Below, in pieces: positions 7,814 through 17,232 of a stretch of DNA of 64,000 nt (its first letter is position 1; each line of letters opens with the position of its first letter). The notes beneath the pieces are model-generated. The model was not told the DNA's origin. It worked only from the letters and a program-made list of their open reading frames with translations, and ran no database searches. Where the stretch lies: the NCBI RefSeq assembly GCF_000422265.1, contig NZ_AULL01000017.1, positions 62,001 through 126,000 of the forward strand, read 5' to 3'. The translations under genes were made by a program, and so were the position numbers. This DNA is from Kaistella palustris DSM 21579 (GTDB lineage Bacteria; Bacteroidota; Bacteroidia; Flavobacteriales; Weeksellaceae).

Positions 7814-9217
7814 TTAAGCAAAGAAAATATAAGCCAAAATTACAGAAGTTATCACTCCAACCAAATCAGCCAAAAGCATCGCTGTCACTGTATATCTTGT
7901 ATTTTTAATGCCGACTGCCCCGAAATATACAGCGATTACATAAAAAGTGGTATCGGAACTTCCCTGTAAAACGGCTGCCAGTCTTCCCTGGAAACTGTCG
8001 GCACCAAAAGTCTGCATCGTGTCAACCATCATTCCCCGGGCTCCGGAACCTGAAAGTGGTTTGATTAAAGCCGTTGGTAATCCATCGACGAATCTTGTAT
8101 CAAAACCAGCGACCTGCGCAACCCATTTCATTCCATCGATCAAAACATCGAAAACGCCTGAAGTTCTTAATAAAGAAATTGCGATCAGCATTCCCACGAG
8201 ATAAGGAATGATTTTTACGCAGGTCCAGAAGCCTTCTTTCGCACCGTCAATAAACGCATCGAAAACATTTATCTTCTTGTAAACGCCGCCAAGCACGATC
8301 GCAAAGAAAATAAACAAAATAATTCCGTTGCTCAGCAGTTTACTGAAACTATCGAGCTCTCCTTTGGAAAGGCTTACCAAATAAACCACCAACAGCGCAA
8401 TGATGGCAGAGATTCCACCCACATATGCAATTACAGTCGGCTGGAGCAGGTTAATTTTCTGATAAAGTGACACTACGATCATAGCGGCAAGAGTTGCCGA
8501 AAACGTAGCGATCATACACGGCAGGAAAATATCAGTTGGCGTGTGAGAGCCCATGGACGCGCGGATGGCAATAATAGACACAGGAATCAAAGTAAGTCCA
8601 CCTGCATGCAGGCACAGAAACATGATCTGTGAATTGCTCGCCCTTTCTTTGTCCGGATTCAAGGTCTGCAAACTTTCCATTGCTTTTAAGCCAAAGGGTG
8701 TGGCTGCATTGTCAAGACCCAGTAAGTTGGCTGAAAAGTTCAGCAGCATATGCCCGAATGAAGGATGGTTCTTTGGGATCTCGGGAAACAGTTTGGAAAA
8801 AAATGGCTGGATCATGCGCGAAAGCAGCCCAATGCCGCCGGCTTTTTCAGCAATGCTCATAAACCCCATAAACAGTGTCATAATGCCGATCAGTCCAAGG
8901 CTGATTTTTACGGCAGTTTCTGAGGTGCCGATAACGCCATCGCTTTCCTGAACGCGGTATACAGCGATATTTGCCTGTGCAGAATCAGTTTTATAATGGA
9001 TCCGGTTGGCGGCAAAATCGGGTTTACCCACAAGGCTGTCCATAATCAGCGGTGAAAGTTCGGCTGTGGATTTGGTTGCAATCTGTACTGTGTCGCCGCT
9101 TTTACCTACAACCATATCGTTGTAGATCGCCTTGTAATTATCGGAGAAAATATATTTTATACTTGCCACCAAAATCGCCACTATAATAAAGGCGCTCCAG
9201 ATTCTGCTTAAAACCAT
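7814..9217 (-). CDS. Nucleoside-recognition (Gate) domain membrane protein, SpmA-SpmB fusion type
   Basis: A 467-residue integral membrane protein with about ten hydrophobic segments. It appears to hold two Gate (nucleoside recognition) domains in tandem: one around NLLGLDNAATPFGLKAMESL, the other around PLSGSGARGMMVDTMQ and SSDTTFYVIAVYFGAVG. These match spore maturation proteins SpmA and SpmB, fused in one chain in many Gram-negative bacteria. Residues about 30-120 form a periplasmic insert. The transported substrate is unknown; the family is related to nucleoside transporters by fold only. Its 3' end abuts the repeat element at 7359-7809. Confidence 0.85.
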   Translation of the reverse strand: MVLSRIWSAFIIVAILVASIKYIFSDNYKAIYNDMVVGKSGDTVQIATKSTAELSPLIMDSLVGKPDFAANRIHYKTDSAQANIAVYRVQESDGVIGTSETAVKISLGLIGIMTLFMGFMSIAEKAGGIGLLSRMIQPFFSKLFPEIPKNHPSFGHMLLNFSANLLGLDNAATPFGLKAMESLQTLNPDKERASNSQIMFLCLHAGGLTLIPVSIIAIRASMGSHTPTDIFLPCMIATFSATLAAMIVVSLYQKINLLQPTVIAYVGGISAIIALLVVYLVSLSKGELDSFSKLLSNGIILFIFFAIVLGGVYKKINVFDAFIDGAKEGFWTCVKIIPYLVGMLIAISLLRTSGVFDVLIDGMKWVAQVAGFDTRFVDGLPTALIKPLSGSGARGMMVDTMQTFGADSFQGRLAAVLQGSSDTTFYVIAVYFGAVGIKNTRYTVTAMLLADLVGVITSVILAYIFFA

Positions 9218-9312
9218 TTTATAAAATTTCGATAAAAATAACTAAAAACTTTCTGTATTAGTTTGAATGAGGAGTTTTATTAAAGCCGGAAATCCTTAAA
9301 AAAAAATTTTAA

Positions 9313-10356
9313 TCAGAAAAGCCGAAGTTGCTGTGTGCGTGTGCCGGTAAAATTTTCGGTGGAGAGTTTTGGAGCTTCGCGCCCGGCAAAATACTTTCTT
9401 TTTCCCAGTGCGAAAGTGTTATGGATCATTTCTGCGATATTTCCTTCACCTTTGTAGCGCTCGTACATGCGCTTGTCGCCAAGATTCCCGCCGCGCATGG
9501 AGCGGATGAGGTTCAGAACTTTCTGCGCCCTGTCGGGGAAGGAGGCCATGAGCCAGTTTACAAAAACCGGTTCTACAGTGTCGTTTAGCCGCACCAATGC
9601 ATAACTGGCTTTTAACGCGCCGGCTTCCGAAACTGTTTTTAAAATATTCAGACTCTCATCGCTAGTTAATCCTGGAATTACCGGCGCCACCATAACGCCT
9701 GTGGGAATTTTATGTTCCGTGAAAATCTCTATGGCTTTCAGTTTATTTTTTGTGGTAGACGTTCTGGGTTCCATTTTTCGGCGAATCTCTTCGCTGATGG
9801 TCGGTATGCTGAACGAGACTGATACCAGATTCTGTGCTGCAAGTTCCTGCAGAATATCCAGATCCCGAAGCACGAGTGCGTTTTTGGTTAAAATGGAAAC
9901 CGGATGGCGGTAAGCCAGGCAGAGCTGCAGAATTTGCCGCGTAATTTCAAACTGTCTTTCGGCGGGTTGGTAGCAATCGGTGTTTCCGGAAAGTGTGAGT
10001 GTTTTCGGTATGTAATTTTTTTTCTGAAAAAACTTCTCCAGCAGTTCCGGTGCATTTTTCTTCACCATGATTTTTCTTTCGAAATCGGTTCCTGCGGAAA
10101 ATCCCCAGAATTCATGCGTTGGCCGCGCGAAACAATAGGAGCAGCCGTGTTCACAACCCTGATAAGGATTTAGTGAATAATCCATGGCCAGGTCCGGACT
10201 TTTTACTGAATTAACGATCGTTTTCGGGAAGACTTCAGTGAACTGTGTTTTTTGAGCCTGAAAATTATCTTCATCAGGTTCAAAAGTGTACCTGTCGAAA
10301 CGGTTGATCTCATTTCGCTGTGCGCCCTGACCTTTTTTAAAATTGTCGTCCGACAT
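9313..10356 (-). CDS. PA0069-family radical SAM protein
   Basis: A 347-residue radical SAM enzyme. The cluster-binding motif is CX3CX2C in YQGCEHGCSYCFARP, preceded by SLNPYQG, typical of the Rv2578c/PA0069 family related to spore photoproduct lyase. Other marks are TLSGNTDCYQPAERQ, the SILTKN strand and VMVAPVIPGL. The reaction is unknown; the family is widespread outside spore formers. The start is uncertain: ATG 10356 (MSDDNFKKG) is used, but the frame continues to an ATG at 10407. It faces away from the prolyl oligopeptidase gene, with a small membrane protein gene between. Confidence 0.85.
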   Translation of the reverse strand: MSDDNFKKGQGAQRNEINRFDRYTFEPDEDNFQAQKTQFTEVFPKTIVNSVKSPDLAMDYSLNPYQGCEHGCSYCFARPTHEFWGFSAGTDFERKIMVKKNAPELLEKFFQKKNYIPKTLTLSGNTDCYQPAERQFEITRQILQLCLAYRHPVSILTKNALVLRDLDILQELAAQNLVSVSFSIPTISEEIRRKMEPRTSTTKNKLKAIEIFTEHKIPTGVMVAPVIPGLTSDESLNILKTVSEAGALKASYALVRLNDTVEPVFVNWLMASFPDRAQKVLNLIRSMRGGNLGDKRMYERYKGEGNIAEMIHNTFALGKRKYFAGREAPKLSTENFTGTRTQQLRLF

Positions 10357-10441
10357 GTTGCCCGTATTTAATACAGAAGATAATTTACGAAAAAATCCTG
10401 AATTCATTGAAAACAGGATGGTGGTTTTTTTGTGTGAAATG

Positions 10442-10636
10442 TTACTGCATGGCCAAAAATTCTACATCGTGATTGCCATCTTCTTTATATCTTTTCTCAA
10501 AGTGCCGGTGAAAATCTGCGTAGTAATCGTGGTAATCGCGTCTTTTCTTTCTAAGATATTTCTGTATACCGAAAATGCCGAGCCCGACCAGAATGCCCAA
10601 ACTCCCCGCTATTATAATGCCTGTCTCCTTTTTCAT
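10442..10636 (-). CDS. Small single-span membrane protein
   Basis: A 64-residue protein with one hydrophobic segment near the N-terminus (residues 6-24, GIIIAGSLGILVGLGIFGI), followed by a strongly basic stretch (YLRKKRRD) and a Tyr/His-rich soluble tail. By the positive-inside rule the tail faces the cytoplasm. No family is recognised. It may be cotranscribed with the radical SAM gene 85 bases downstream. A longer open frame on the opposite strand covers the same bases, but that reading lacks protein-like features, so this one is preferred. Confidence 0.5.
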   Translation of the reverse strand: MKKETGIIIAGSLGILVGLGIFGIQKYLRKKRRDYHDYYADFHRHFEKRYKEDGNHDVEFLAMQ

Positions 10637-10824
10637 ATTTTAAAAATTGTTCTGAGATCGTGTGCAAAAAACATTCCTTTTGCTGTGACCGGTTTTGTAA
10701 AGTTTGTTAAAGTTAGCGAAATACTTTTCGCGGAACTCTTAAAATACAAATACTTTTCTGCGTTTGATTTTTGGGTTAAAGGCTTTTGAAATGTTTTCCA
10801 CTTTTTATTTCACTTAAAAAATCC

Positions 10825-10832
10825 TATTTTTG
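10825..10832 (+). promoter_or_regulatory. Promoter -7 box before the prolyl oligopeptidase gene
   Basis: TATTTTTG fits TAnnTTTG and ends 15 bases before the ATG at 10848. A TTG that could serve as an earlier start lies inside the box, which argues for the ATG. Confidence 0.55.
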
Positions 10833-10847
10833 AGCAAATGCTATTTT

Positions 10848-12962
10848 ATGAACATTAAAACTATGGCAGTCGGTGCTGCGGGCTTTTTGCTGGCGTCGTG
10901 CATGACTCAGAAAATGACAAACGCGTTGAAATACCCTGAAACAAAGAAAACAGATTTCTCTGAGGAATATTTTGGGACCAAAGTTAATGATCCCTACCGT
11001 TGGCTGGAAGATGACCGTGCAGAAGATACCAAAGACTGGGTGCAGCGCGAAGTTTCATTTACCAGTGATTATCTGGCCAAAATCCCTTTCCGGGAAGAGA
11101 TCCGCACACAACTGAAAGATATCTGGAATTATGAAAAAATCGGTGCTCCGTTTAAAGAAGGAGGTTACACTTACTTTTATAAAAATGATGGCCTGCAGGC
11201 ACAGGCTGTTCTTTACCGGACCGATAAATCGGGGAAGACCGAAGTCTTTTTGGATCCCAATAAGTTTTCAGAAAAAGGCACCACATCTCTGGCGGGAGTG
11301 TCATTCAATAAAAAAGGAAATCTTGTAGCATACTCCATTTCGGAAGGCGGCAGCGACTGGAATAAAATTATTATCCTGAATGCTTTAACAAAGGAAAAAA
11401 TCGATGAAACCATTATCGATGTGAAGTTTTCGGGTCCATCCTGGCTTGGTGATCAGGGATTTTTCTATTCCAGTTACGACAAACCGAAGGGCAGTGAACT
11501 TTCTGCAAAAACAGACACCCATAAAGTGTATTTCCATAAACTGGGAACCAAACAGGCTGAAGATAAACTGGTGATCGGCGGCGATAATTTTAAAAGAAGA
11601 TATATGGGAATGGGCGTTTCCGATGATGAGCGCTATCAGATCCTCAGTGCTTCCGAAGCCACAAACGGAAATGAACTTTATATAAAAGACCTTAAAAATG
11701 CAACCGATTTTATTTCGGTTCAGAAGGGTTATGATTACAATACCAGTTTTGTAGATTCCAAAGGCGATATTATTTATGCTTTAACAGATAAAGATGCGCC
11801 GAATATGCGACTTATCAAATTTAATATTAATGAGCCGCAGGTCTGGACCGATGTAATCCCTGAAACTGAAAATGTACTGAATGTGTCTACCGGCGGCGGT
11901 TATATTTTTGCAAAATACATGCAGGATGCGGTAACCAATGTAAAACAGATGGATTACGCCGGTAAGCTTATCCGCAATATTGATCTTCCGGGAATTGGCA
12001 CAGCAGGCGGCTTCAGCGGAAAAGAAAAAGAAAACGATCTTTACTATTCCTTCACCAATTATATTACGCCCGGCACAATTTATAAGTTCAATGCTGATAC
12101 GGGGAAATCAGAAATTTATCAGAAACCAAAAGTAAAATTCAATCCCGAAAATTACGTGTCGGAACAGGTTTTCTACACTTCGAAAGACGGAACGCGCATC
12201 CCGATGATGATCAATTATAAGAAGGGCCTGAAACTCGACGGGAAAAATCCGACCATACTTTACTCGTATGGCGGTTTCAATATCAGCCTGCAACCTTCAT
12301 TTTCTACCGTTAATGCAATCTGGATGGAAAATGGCGGAATCTATGCCGTGCCAAATATCCGCGGTGGCGGTGAATACGGCAAAAAATGGCACGACGCCGG
12401 AACCAAGATGCAAAAGAAAAATGTTTTCGAAGACTTTATCGCGGCCGGCGAATATTTGCAGAAAAACGGTTATACCTCCAGTGAATATATGGCGCTTTCG
12501 GGCAGATCCAACGGTGGACTTCTTGTAGGTGCTACCATGACCATGCGGCCCGATCTTGCCAAAGTCGCTTTCCCGGGAGTAGGTGTTTTAGATATGCTGC
12601 GGTATAATAAATTTACGGCCGGCGCAGGTTGGAGTTACGATTACGGAACTGCCGAAGACAGCAAAGAAATGTTTGACTATCTGAAATCTTATTCACCGGT
12701 GCACAATGTGAGAAATGGCGTGTGCTATCCATCGACGATGATCATTACAAGCGATCACGACGACCGGGTTGTTCCCGCGCACTCGTTTAAATTTGGTGCC
12801 GAGCTCCAGGAAAAACAGGCCTGCAGCAATCCGGTTCTGGTAAGGATTGAAACCAATGCCGGTCACGGCGCAGGCCGAAGCACAGACCAGGTTATCGGTG
12901 AGAATGCTGATATCCTCAGTTTTGCCCTTTACGAAATGGGTTTCAAAACATTGAAAAAATAA
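10848..12962 (+). CDS. Prolyl oligopeptidase family serine peptidase, lipoprotein
   Basis: A 704-residue S9A peptidase cutting short peptides after proline. The start MNIKTMAVGAAGFLLASC has a lipobox, so the protein is exported and lipid-anchored, unlike the cytoplasmic mammalian enzyme. The N-terminal block (DPYRWLEDDRAEDTKDWV) is typical and is followed by a seven-bladed propeller region. The C-terminal alpha/beta hydrolase domain holds Ser554 in SGRSNGGLL, an Asp in DHDDRVVPAHS and a His in NAGHGAGR. It probably takes part in use of proline-rich peptides in the periplasm. Monocistronic: own promoter box and a strong terminator after it. Confidence 0.92.
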   Translation: MNIKTMAVGAAGFLLASCMTQKMTNALKYPETKKTDFSEEYFGTKVNDPYRWLEDDRAEDTKDWVQREVSFTSDYLAKIPFREEIRTQLKDIWNYEKIGAPFKEGGYTYFYKNDGLQAQAVLYRTDKSGKTEVFLDPNKFSEKGTTSLAGVSFNKKGNLVAYSISEGGSDWNKIIILNALTKEKIDETIIDVKFSGPSWLGDQGFFYSSYDKPKGSELSAKTDTHKVYFHKLGTKQAEDKLVIGGDNFKRRYMGMGVSDDERYQILSASEATNGNELYIKDLKNATDFISVQKGYDYNTSFVDSKGDIIYALTDKDAPNMRLIKFNINEPQVWTDVIPETENVLNVSTGGGYIFAKYMQDAVTNVKQMDYAGKLIRNIDLPGIGTAGGFSGKEKENDLYYSFTNYITPGTIYKFNADTGKSEIYQKPKVKFNPENYVSEQVFYTSKDGTRIPMMINYKKGLKLDGKNPTILYSYGGFNISLQPSFSTVNAIWMENGGIYAVPNIRGGGEYGKKWHDAGTKMQKKNVFEDFIAAGEYLQKNGYTSSEYMALSGRSNGGLLVGATMTMRPDLAKVAFPGVGVLDMLRYNKFTAGAGWSYDYGTAEDSKEMFDYLKSYSPVHNVRNGVCYPSTMIITSDHDDRVVPAHSFKFGAELQEKQACSNPVLVRIETNAGHGAGRSTDQVIGENADILSFALYEMGFKTLKK

Positions 12963-12980
12963 GAATTCCATCCATAGATA

Positions 12981-13013
12981 AAAAACTTCCTGAGTTGTTC
13001 GGGAAGTTTTTTG
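12981..13013 (+). terminator. Rho-independent terminator after the prolyl oligopeptidase gene
   Basis: AAAAAACTTCC pairs with GGAAGTTTTTT across a short loop, with three more base pairs inside counting one G-U. The right arm gives the T-run. The symmetry could let it act both ways. Confidence 0.8.
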
Positions 13014-13040
13014 TGAATTTAAAAACAGTAATTTTACCTG

Positions 13041-13760
13041 ATGAAACAAGAGGAAATTTCCGGATTTTATGACGAATTTGTGCAGCGCCAATTGAAAATC
13101 GGTGCCAATGAACGCCTAATTTCACTGTATAAAAGACTGCTGGCTTTGGGGCTGAAGGAAGAATCCAGCGTTTTGGAACTTGGCTGTGGCGTGGGAATAT
13201 TCACCAGACTTTTAAGTAAAAAAATTTCAAAAGGATTCATTGAAGCCGTAGATCTTAGCGGAAAAAGCGTTGCTGTGGCAAAAAGCGAACTTCAGGCGAA
13301 AAAAAACATTCATTTTGATGTAGCTGATGTGGTGGTGTATAAGCCCAAACACCCCAGCTTTGATTTTATTACTTTGATGGATGTAATTGAGCATATTCCC
13401 CTGGAACATCATGCTGCATTATTTGCGAATTTAGCCGGGATCGCTGGTGATAAAACGCGTATTGCCATCAACATTCCCAATCCACAATATATCGCTTATG
13501 CCCGAGCCCATCACCCGGAAAGCTTGCAGGTGATCGATCAGGAAGTTGAACTTTTCCCACTGATGAAACACTGGGAAGATCACGGTCTGGAACTGGTCTT
13601 TTTCGAGAAGTACGGTATTTGGGAAGCCGAAGATTATCATTTTATGGTTCTCAGAAAAAAACAGAAATTTCAGCTCAAACATCTGGCCGATGAACGCAGC
13701 CTGGCTGAAAAAGCAGTGCATAAATTCACCGGAAAAATCGACGGACTCAAATACAGATAA
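13041..13760 (+). CDS. Class I SAM-dependent methyltransferase
   Basis: A 239-residue protein with a Rossmann-type methyltransferase core. Motif I is VLELGCGVGIFTRLL (about residues 54-68), the acidic end of strand 2 is EAVDLSGKSV, motif II is FDVADV, and ITLMDVIEHIP matches the UbiE/class I pattern. The substrate cannot be told; a later region (MKHWEDHGLELVFFEKYGIWEAEDYHF) is plausible substrate cover. It has no operon partner upstream, and mutL follows after 71 bases with its own promoter box. Confidence 0.8.
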   Translation: MKQEEISGFYDEFVQRQLKIGANERLISLYKRLLALGLKEESSVLELGCGVGIFTRLLSKKISKGFIEAVDLSGKSVAVAKSELQAKKNIHFDVADVVVYKPKHPSFDFITLMDVIEHIPLEHHAALFANLAGIAGDKTRIAINIPNPQYIAYARAHHPESLQVIDQEVELFPLMKHWEDHGLELVFFEKYGIWEAEDYHFMVLRKKQKFQLKHLADERSLAEKAVHKFTGKIDGLKYR

Positions 13761-13807
13761 GAAAAAGCATTTCCCGAAAAAATTCCTGAAAAGCCCATCG
13801 GAATACT

Positions 13808-13815
13808 TAATTTTG
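13808..13815 (+). promoter_or_regulatory. Promoter -7 box before mutL
   Basis: TAATTTTG fits TAnnTTTG, 16 bases before the mutL ATG. Probably drives mutL and the rhomboid gene. Confidence 0.5.
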
Positions 13816-13831
13816 CCGAGATTATTACTTT

Positions 13832-15592
13832 ATGTCAGACATCATCAAACTTTTACCCGATCATGTTGCTAACCAGATCGCCGCGGGCGAAGTGGTGCAA
13901 AGGCCTGCTTCGATAGTGAAAGAACTCATGGAAAACGCGATCGACGCGCATGCCACAAAAATTGAACTCATCATCCGTGAGGCCGGTAAAAACTTAATCC
14001 AGGTTGTTGATAATGGCAGCGGTATGAGCGATACCGATGCACGGCTCGCTTTTGAAAGGCATGCCACCTCCAAAATCAATTCCACCGAAGATATTTTCCG
14101 TATTGCCACCAAAGGCTTTCGGGGCGAAGCGCTGGCTTCCATCGCAGCAGTTGCGCAGGTAGAACTGAAAACCAAAACCAAAGACGCCAAAACAGGCACC
14201 AATATCTATATTGAAGGTGGCGGTTTCCAGTTTCAGGAACCCATACAAACCGCAGAAGGCAGTAATTTTCTGGTCAAAAACCTTTTTTATAATGTGCCTG
14301 CCCGCCGGAAATTTCTTAAAAATAACAATGTAGAATTCCGGCATATTATTGATGATTTTCAGCGCGTTGCCCTGGCTCATGAGAATATAGATTTTGAGCT
14401 TTTTCATAACGATGATATTATTTTCCGTTTACGGAAAGCAAGCACACTGCAACGGATCGTGGATATTTTTGGGCGCAAGCTGCAGCCGCTTTTGGTTCCC
14501 ATAAAAGAAGATCTGGGCTGGGTGAAGCTCAATGGTTTCGTAGCCAAACCCGAAGGTGCGAAAAAAGTCCGGGGCGAGCAGTTCCTTTTTGTGAATGGCC
14601 GGTTCTTTCGCAGCGCTTATTTTAACAAAGCTGTTCAGGATGCTTTCGAAGGATTGCTGCTCCCTGGTTACATTGCCACATTTTTTCTTTTCCTGGAACT
14701 GGATCCCGAGAAAGTAGATGTAAACATTCATCCCCAAAAAACCGAAGTAAAGTTTGAAGATGAGAATCTGATATTTGCGCTGATACGGTCCACCATTAAA
14801 AAATCCCTTGGGATATATAATGTGGCGCCAAGTCTGGATTTTGAGCGCGATACCGCAATCGATGCCTTTGTGCATAAACCCAATTTCGGTGGTGCGTATA
14901 GAACGCCTGAAATTACTGTCGACCGCAATTACAATCCTTTTCTGGAAGAGAAGGTTTCCGCGGGCGAGAAGATTGCCATGACCGATATTTACCAGCAGAG
15001 CATCCCGGCAGAACCCTCGAAAATTAATCTTTTTGAAGATGAAGACTTCGATGAAGATATCATGCGTTTACCCAACGGTTACTGGCTCTTTAATAAAAAC
15101 GGCAAAACGCTGATGCTGGATCTTGGCAGAATGCACCGGTTGGTGGTCAGTCAGCGGAATGGCGGCCGCAAACGCAGCCAGGAAAAACAAACGCTGCTTT
15201 TCTCGCTGGAATATCATATGAATGAGATCGAGAAACATAAATTCCGTTCCATTAAGAAATATTTGCCTGAGCTCGGCTTCGATATGATCATTGCGAATGA
15301 TAATGTTCTGCGTATAGATGCCGTACCCGAAGGTTTAAAGGAAACGCAGGTCATGAAATTTATGGAGCAGCTTTTCGAAATCCTGGAGTATACCAATGAG
15401 GAAGATTTTCTGGCATTTTATGATCAGCAGTGGCTGAAACTGCACAGCAAATCCCGTTTCGATTTCCTTTATAAATCCGAGGCTGAGCAGGTGATCAAGG
15501 ATTTTACCGAACTTGGCTTTCCCGACTTTTTGCCGAGCGGAAAAAGATGTTTTATAGAGGTCCCGCTCGACGAATTAAAAAATAAATTTTAA
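13832..15592 (+). CDS. mutL: DNA mismatch repair protein MutL
   Basis: A 586-residue MutL. The GHKL ATPase domain is complete: IAAGEVVQRPASIVKELMENAIDA with the catalytic Glu, VVDNGSGM, ATKGFRGEALASI and NLFYNVPARRKF. It then has the usual linker and C-terminal dimerisation domain. The C-terminal site where endonuclease MutLs carry DQHA-X2-E-X4-E reads LMLDLGRMHRLVVSQ, and the late CPHGRP-type motif is replaced by LPSGKRCFIEVP, so nuclease activity is doubtful. In mismatch repair MutL links MutS recognition to strand removal. It heads a set of close plus-strand genes; the rhomboid gene starts 3 bases after it. Confidence 0.95.
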   Translation: MSDIIKLLPDHVANQIAAGEVVQRPASIVKELMENAIDAHATKIELIIREAGKNLIQVVDNGSGMSDTDARLAFERHATSKINSTEDIFRIATKGFRGEALASIAAVAQVELKTKTKDAKTGTNIYIEGGGFQFQEPIQTAEGSNFLVKNLFYNVPARRKFLKNNNVEFRHIIDDFQRVALAHENIDFELFHNDDIIFRLRKASTLQRIVDIFGRKLQPLLVPIKEDLGWVKLNGFVAKPEGAKKVRGEQFLFVNGRFFRSAYFNKAVQDAFEGLLLPGYIATFFLFLELDPEKVDVNIHPQKTEVKFEDENLIFALIRSTIKKSLGIYNVAPSLDFERDTAIDAFVHKPNFGGAYRTPEITVDRNYNPFLEEKVSAGEKIAMTDIYQQSIPAEPSKINLFEDEDFDEDIMRLPNGYWLFNKNGKTLMLDLGRMHRLVVSQRNGGRKRSQEKQTLLFSLEYHMNEIEKHKFRSIKKYLPELGFDMIIANDNVLRIDAVPEGLKETQVMKFMEQLFEILEYTNEEDFLAFYDQQWLKLHSKSRFDFLYKSEAEQVIKDFTELGFPDFLPSGKRCFIEVPLDELKNKF

Positions 15593-15595
15593 ACT

Positions 15596-16243
15596 ATGTT
15601 CCCCCGATTAACGCCTGTTACCAAAACCATACTCATACTCAATGTGCTGATGTACCTGGTTTCGAATTTCTATATGTTCCCGAAACTTTATGAACTGTTC
15701 TCAGTTTTTTATATCGCTTCACCTTATTTCGAACCGTGGCAGATCATCACACACATGTTTATGCACGCACCTATGCAGGGTCCGGGCATCGGGTTAACGC
15801 ATATTCTCTTTAACATGCTTACACTGCTGAGTTTTGGGCCTGTGCTGGAGCAGTTTTTGGGCGACAGGAAATATCTGATCCTGTATTTTGCAAGCGGTAT
15901 CGGCGCCTACTTTCTGAACTGTGGCTGGAATTATTTTGAGATCGTGCAGCTTGGTATCAGCGAAGAAACCATTAACAATATACCGATGATGGGAGCTTCC
16001 GGTGCAATATTCGGTGTGGTGGCCGCATTCTCTACGCTTTTTCCTGATGCCAAGATGATCTTCATGTTCATTCCGTTCCCCATTAAAGCCAAATATCTTT
16101 TACCCGGGATCATCGTCATATCGCTTTATCTTGGTTTCAGTGGAAGCATGGGCGGTATTGCACATTTTGCCCATATCGGTGGTGCAATTGTGGGATTTGT
16201 GCTCGCCAAATACTGGAAGGATAACCGCTACCGAATCAATTAA
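15596..16243 (+). CDS. Rhomboid-family intramembrane serine protease
   Basis: A 215-residue membrane protein with about six spans. The catalytic Ser135 lies in MMGASGAIFG and the catalytic His is most likely His193 in HFAHIGG; HILFNMLTLLSFGPVLE with its early Asn matches the oxyanion-side region. Rhomboids cleave transmembrane segments of other proteins; the substrate is unknown. It starts 3 bases after mutL and is followed after 9 bases by the EEP-family gene, so the three are likely one transcript. Confidence 0.92.
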   Translation: MFPRLTPVTKTILILNVLMYLVSNFYMFPKLYELFSVFYIASPYFEPWQIITHMFMHAPMQGPGIGLTHILFNMLTLLSFGPVLEQFLGDRKYLILYFASGIGAYFLNCGWNYFEIVQLGISEETINNIPMMGASGAIFGVVAAFSTLFPDAKMIFMFIPFPIKAKYLLPGIIVISLYLGFSGSMGGIAHFAHIGGAIVGFVLAKYWKDNRYRIN

Positions 16244-16252
16244 AACCTTGCT

Positions 16253-17230
16253 GTGAACATTTTCCGTGGTATTCTTACTTTAGGTCATCTTGTGATCCTG
16301 GCCTTACTGGCAGGAACTTATCTGAACGCGTATATCGCACCGCAGACTTTGGTATGGGTGAATCTGCTGTCACTGCTTTTTCCCGTTTTGGTAATTCTGC
16401 ATTTCCTGCTGTGTTTCGTTTGGATTGTACTTCGCCAAAAAAAAGCAGTTTTTTTCCTGTTATGCTCCATTCTTTTTTATAATCCGATAAAAAGGTGGAT
16501 CAACTTCACCGAAGAAAGCGCGGAAAAGCCCAATCTGAAAATCGTGACGATGAACATCAAAGGTGGTTCAATGGGTCGTGAAGCCATCAATGAATATCTG
16601 GCAAATACGCAGGCAGACATCATCTTTGGACAGGAATGCGGCAGTGAATTTCAAATTCCGGGCTATTCTTATAAAACTACAGATTATCCTATTGTAGCCT
16701 TAAATTCCAAAACCGAAATTATAAATCAGGGCAAGATCACCATGACCGGCAACGGCAACTCCTTTTTTGCGGATGTTAAATTTAATGGCAAGATCATTCG
16801 CGTGATCAATCTTTATTTAAATCCGTTCTCCTTTGAAAAGCAAAAAGTAAAACCTGCTGAAGATCTCGAAAAAAACCAGACAAAGATCAAATATGTGCTT
16901 CACCGTTTACTGCCTGTTTTTAAAATTCACCAGCAGGAAATTGCGGAGATCCGGCGGGCGGTAGAAAGTTCTCCGTATCCTGTGATCCTCGCCGGTGATT
17001 TTAATGCAGTGCCCAATTCTTACGAGTATTATACCTTGGGCAAAGGACTTACGGATGCTTTTATGAAAGCAGGGAAAGGCAGTGGCACGAGTTTCCATGA
17101 TTATAAATTCCCGCTGAGGATCGATTATATATTTACATCCCCCGAAATAAAAGCCGTGAGTTATAAAGTAGACAGAAGCGTACATTTGTCGGATCATTTT
17201 CCGGTATTAGCAGAATTTAACATTAAATAG
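16253..17230 (+). CDS. Endonuclease/exonuclease/phosphatase (EEP) family membrane protein
   Basis: A 325-residue protein. The first about 85 residues hold two or three hydrophobic segments (GHLVILALLAGTYL; SLLFPVLVILHFLLCFVWIVL; AVFFLLCSILFY). Then follows an EEP domain: IVTMNIKGG, IIFGQECG with the metal-binding Glu, VILAGDFNAVPNS, RIDYIFTS and HLSDHFPV with the catalytic His. The family includes DNase I-like nucleases, sphingomyelinases and inositol phosphatases; the substrate cannot be told. The start is GTG 16253; a TTG just upstream is possible. Tight spacing to the rhomboid gene and to the lipoprotein (2 bases) implies an operon. Confidence 0.85.
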   Translation: MNIFRGILTLGHLVILALLAGTYLNAYIAPQTLVWVNLLSLLFPVLVILHFLLCFVWIVLRQKKAVFFLLCSILFYNPIKRWINFTEESAEKPNLKIVTMNIKGGSMGREAINEYLANTQADIIFGQECGSEFQIPGYSYKTTDYPIVALNSKTEIINQGKITMTGNGNSFFADVKFNGKIIRVINLYLNPFSFEKQKVKPAEDLEKNQTKIKYVLHRLLPVFKIHQQEIAEIRRAVESSPYPVILAGDFNAVPNSYEYYTLGKGLTDAFMKAGKGSGTSFHDYKFPLRIDYIFTSPEIKAVSYKVDRSVHLSDHFPVLAEFNIK

Positions 17231-17232
17231 AA

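Noticed and set aside
10343-10789. 148-codon frame on the plus strand over the small membrane protein gene and the radical SAM 5' end
   Set aside because: It overlaps two minus-strand genes, has no family-like motif or promoter box, and the opposite 64-residue frame has a better protein pattern.
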